A stretch of DNA of 32,909 nucleotides. It comes from a virus. Both the position numbers and the translations under genes were made by a program. Below the pieces are notes generated by a model that ran no database searches, was not told where the DNA came from, and saw only the letters and a list, made by a program, of their open reading frames with translations. Below are positions 31,402-32,909 of the stretch, in pieces. Within the stretch, counting starts at the first letter, position 1, and every line of letters begins with the position of its first letter. Where the stretch lies: IMG/VR virus record IMGVR_UViG_3300044568_001507, positions 1-32,909 of that record. The stretch is one strand, 5' to 3'.

Positions 31402-32363
31402 CGATAGTAATCCCAAAGTTTGATACCACGCAATTGATCTTGTGCGTATGTCCATAGTTGTAGTTCAACTGTGTTGTCTTGATCTTGGGCCACAACGGAT
31501 TTTAACTCATCTGGTATGTTGGTAGTTCTTGTAAAATGATTGTTGTACTTGACGTTTAGCACATCTGGCTGTTCTAACAATGCCCAAGAGTGGGCAAGTC
31601 CCTGTGTTTTTGTGTACATGAAAATATTTTTTAAGTCACCAATGTTTAACGCACTAACTGTGGTCCAGGTATTTAACTCTTGTATACCTAGACCTTTGTA
31701 TATATTGAGATTTCGTTCAAAATTTTCCCACTTGATGGGCCAGCGTACATAATCATGAACACGACCAATACCATCCAGGCTCACTGTGACTGTGACATGT
31801 ACGCCACGTTCGACCAATTGCTGTATTTCAGGAATGACCATAGAGCAGTTGGTATTGATTCTGACACTGGCCACTGCCGGCGGAATATTTTTAAGTATGT
31901 TGCGATAGTTCTTGCTGGCACTAGGCTCACCTCCATTGATGTCCAAGTGTACCACACGGTCCAGTGGCAGTTGCCAAAATGCTGTTGAATTGTCTATTAT
32001 AGGATAGTCTGTGGATATCAAACTACCTATCTTTGTGCTTAGGCTTTGATTGCAAGACTGACAGGCACTGTTGCAAATGTTGTCTAGTACTCCGCCAACT
32101 GTGAGATAATCTGGGCGTGAGTGTTTTTTATCAAATTTGATAGCATTGAGTCGTATGCTGGTGTTGTTGATTTGTTCTGTTTGTTGACATCGCACACATT
32201 CCTTGGGCCATGCATCTGGATTGCTTTTGATATTGATTAACCACTCACTAGCATCCATTTGTTCTAAAGTATCAAACTCGGGTGGATTGACCATGTGCCC
32301 ACAGCGGCTTACAGTACCATTGGGATTGAATCTAACAAAGTGATCAAGTCTTGGGCAATACAT
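31398..32363 (-). CDS. Radical SAM protein with N-terminal Cys-rich half (copy 3)
   Basis: 321 aa. CxxxCxxC at C97/C101/C104 (CNSACQSC), GGEP 144-147. N-terminal C3, C21, C56 and C59 precede the radical domain, as in copies 1 and 2. The substrate is unknown. The upstream sulfotransferase-like gene overlaps it by 20 nt and the oxygenase-like gene follows by ATGA, giving a small biosynthetic block. Confidence 0.87.
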   Translation of the reverse strand: MYCPRLDHFVRFNPNGTVSRCGHMVNPPEFDTLEQMDASEWLINIKSNPDAWPKECVRCQQTEQINNTSIRLNAIKFDKKHSRPDYLTVGGVLDNICNSACQSCNQSLSTKIGSLISTDYPIIDNSTAFWQLPLDRVVHLDINGGEPSASKNYRNILKNIPPAVASVRINTNCSMVIPEIQQLVERGVHVTVTVSLDGIGRVHDYVRWPIKWENFERNLNIYKGLGIQELNTWTTVSALNIGDLKNIFMYTKTQGLAHSWALLEQPDVLNVKYNNHFTRTTNIPDELKSVVAQDQDNTVELQLWTYAQDQLRGIKLWDYYR

Positions 32364-32909
32364 ATTCTATAATATTTTTATGATTGTTTTTATAGTAATC
32401 TAACAATTCGATCCAAGTAAACTCTTGCCCTGCCAAGTTTAATAGTATTTGATCTAGATACAACCATAATTCAATACCGTGATTCTCTTTCAATAACATA
32501 GTGACAAAATCTTGACTGGGCGGGGTAACTTCTGCTCTTGATTCAAAATCAGTTACGGCACCAAAATCTTTAAAATTTCTAATGCGTATTTTTGCATCGC
32601 TCCGTAAGTAACGAGCAAGATTTGCCAACCAATGAAACTGCGGCAAGTAGTGTGTGTTCAAAAATTTGTATTGTTTGGCAAACCAAAATGCGGTAGAAAA
32701 ATCTAACTCAGGGTGGTCGCGTTGAAGATGTTGCAAGTATGTGTTAACTCCACTGACATATCTGGCTCGGGGGTTGCGTATATAGACATCCACATGGTCA
32801 AGTGCCGAGATCTCGTTATTGGTAAACACAGCAAGATTGTCTCTTGCTTGCTGAAGTCTCAAACTGCTGTTTCCGTTTTTCTGAATTAGATAAACCCATT
32901 GATTGTGAA
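32344..32909 (-). CDS. Sulfotransferase-like protein, 5' end beyond window
   Basis: The frame is open from the window edge to TGA at 32344; a TTG at 32862 is an internal Leu. At the edge, HNQWVYLIQKNGNSSL resembles the PAPS-binding P-loop-like site of sulfotransferases, and VDVYIRNPRARYVSGVNTYL supplies the RxPxxRxxS block that binds the 3'-phosphate. It would transfer sulfate from PAPS to a sugar or peptide. Only about 188 residues are visible, so the N-terminus and total length are unknown. Confidence 0.65.
   Translation of the reverse strand, partial: HNQWVYLIQKNGNSSLRLQQARDNLAVFTNNEISALDHVDVYIRNPRARYVSGVNTYLQHLQRDHPELDFSTAFWFAKQYKFLNTHYLPQFHWLANLARYLRSDAKIRIRNFKDFGAVTDFESRAEVTPPSQDFVTMLLKENHGIELWLYLDQILLNLAGQEFTWIELLDYYKNNHKNIIEYVLPKT

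Noticed and set aside
29142-32909. Ribosomally made peptide (RiPP) cluster
   Set aside because: Radical SAM and tailoring genes suggested it, but no small precursor gene or protease is visible in the window.
1-32909. tRNA genes, CRISPR array, integrase or insertion sequence
   Set aside because: The intergenic gaps are all under about 115 bp and none folds as a cloverleaf or shows spaced repeats; no transposase or integrase motif is present.

Overview
The window reads as part of the genome of a T4-type tailed phage (myovirus), most like the marine or freshwater T4-like phages of bacterioplankton. It carries a T4-style replication and recombination set: primase gp61-like, DnaB-type helicase gp41-like, clamp-loader small subunit gp62-like, UvsW, UvsX and a possible UvsY. 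Alongside these are tail-fibre-like virion proteins, very tight packing with frequent ATGA or TAATG start/stop overlaps, and late-promoter-like TATAAATA/CTAAATA boxes. I see no rRNA, tRNA, CRISPR array, IS element or integrase. The host cannot be read from the sequence. No stretch longer than about 115 bp lacks a gene.

Layout. (1) 1-2663, minus: an 81-aa helical protein, a 235-aa unknown protein, and the start of a large protein joining a Pol-beta-type nucleotidyltransferase motif set to a KxDG ligase-like motif; it runs off the window. (2) 2733-3662, plus: a fibre-like protein. (3) 8173-3643, minus: a fibre or baseplate-like protein, then primase, helicase and a radical SAM protein. (4) 8219-8596, plus: one conserved unknown. 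(5) 19432-8571, minus: two methyltransferases, a GT17-like and a GT-A glycosyltransferase, two small early-type genes and an AAA+ ATPase each behind a near-identical palindrome-plus-promoter module, two very small coupled genes, tandem terminators, then an unknown 287-aa protein, UvsW, two unknowns, gp62, an SGNH-like protein, a zinc-finger protein, a virion-like protein and a 189-aa miniature of the DNA polymerase III alpha catalytic core. (6) 19471-23414, plus: a cytidylyltransferase-cupin fusion, a GT8, two capsule-type proteins and a GT-A. (7) 25568-23387, minus: two methyltransferases and a GT-A. (8) 25587-26414, plus: a third capsule-type paralogue. (9) 32909-26395, minus: a sulfotransferase-like protein (cut by the window), radical SAM, 2OG-Fe(II) oxygenase-like, SDR, a further radical SAM, UvsX, an acidic small protein, a UvsY-like protein and GDP-mannose 4,6-dehydratase.

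How it fits together. Two themes are interleaved. One is the T4 replication and recombination machine. The other is a large sugar and small-molecule island (about 16.6-27.4 kb and 29.1-32.9 kb) that could make or decorate a surface glycan, on the virion or on the infected host. Sulfation, methylation, oxidation and radical chemistry genes are translationally coupled to core phage genes. The most unusual items are the mini-DnaE protein, the nucleotidyltransferase/ligase-like fusion, the three copies of an early-promoter cassette whose palindrome contains or touches the upstream stop codon, and three radical SAM proteins with an N-terminal cysteine-rich half.
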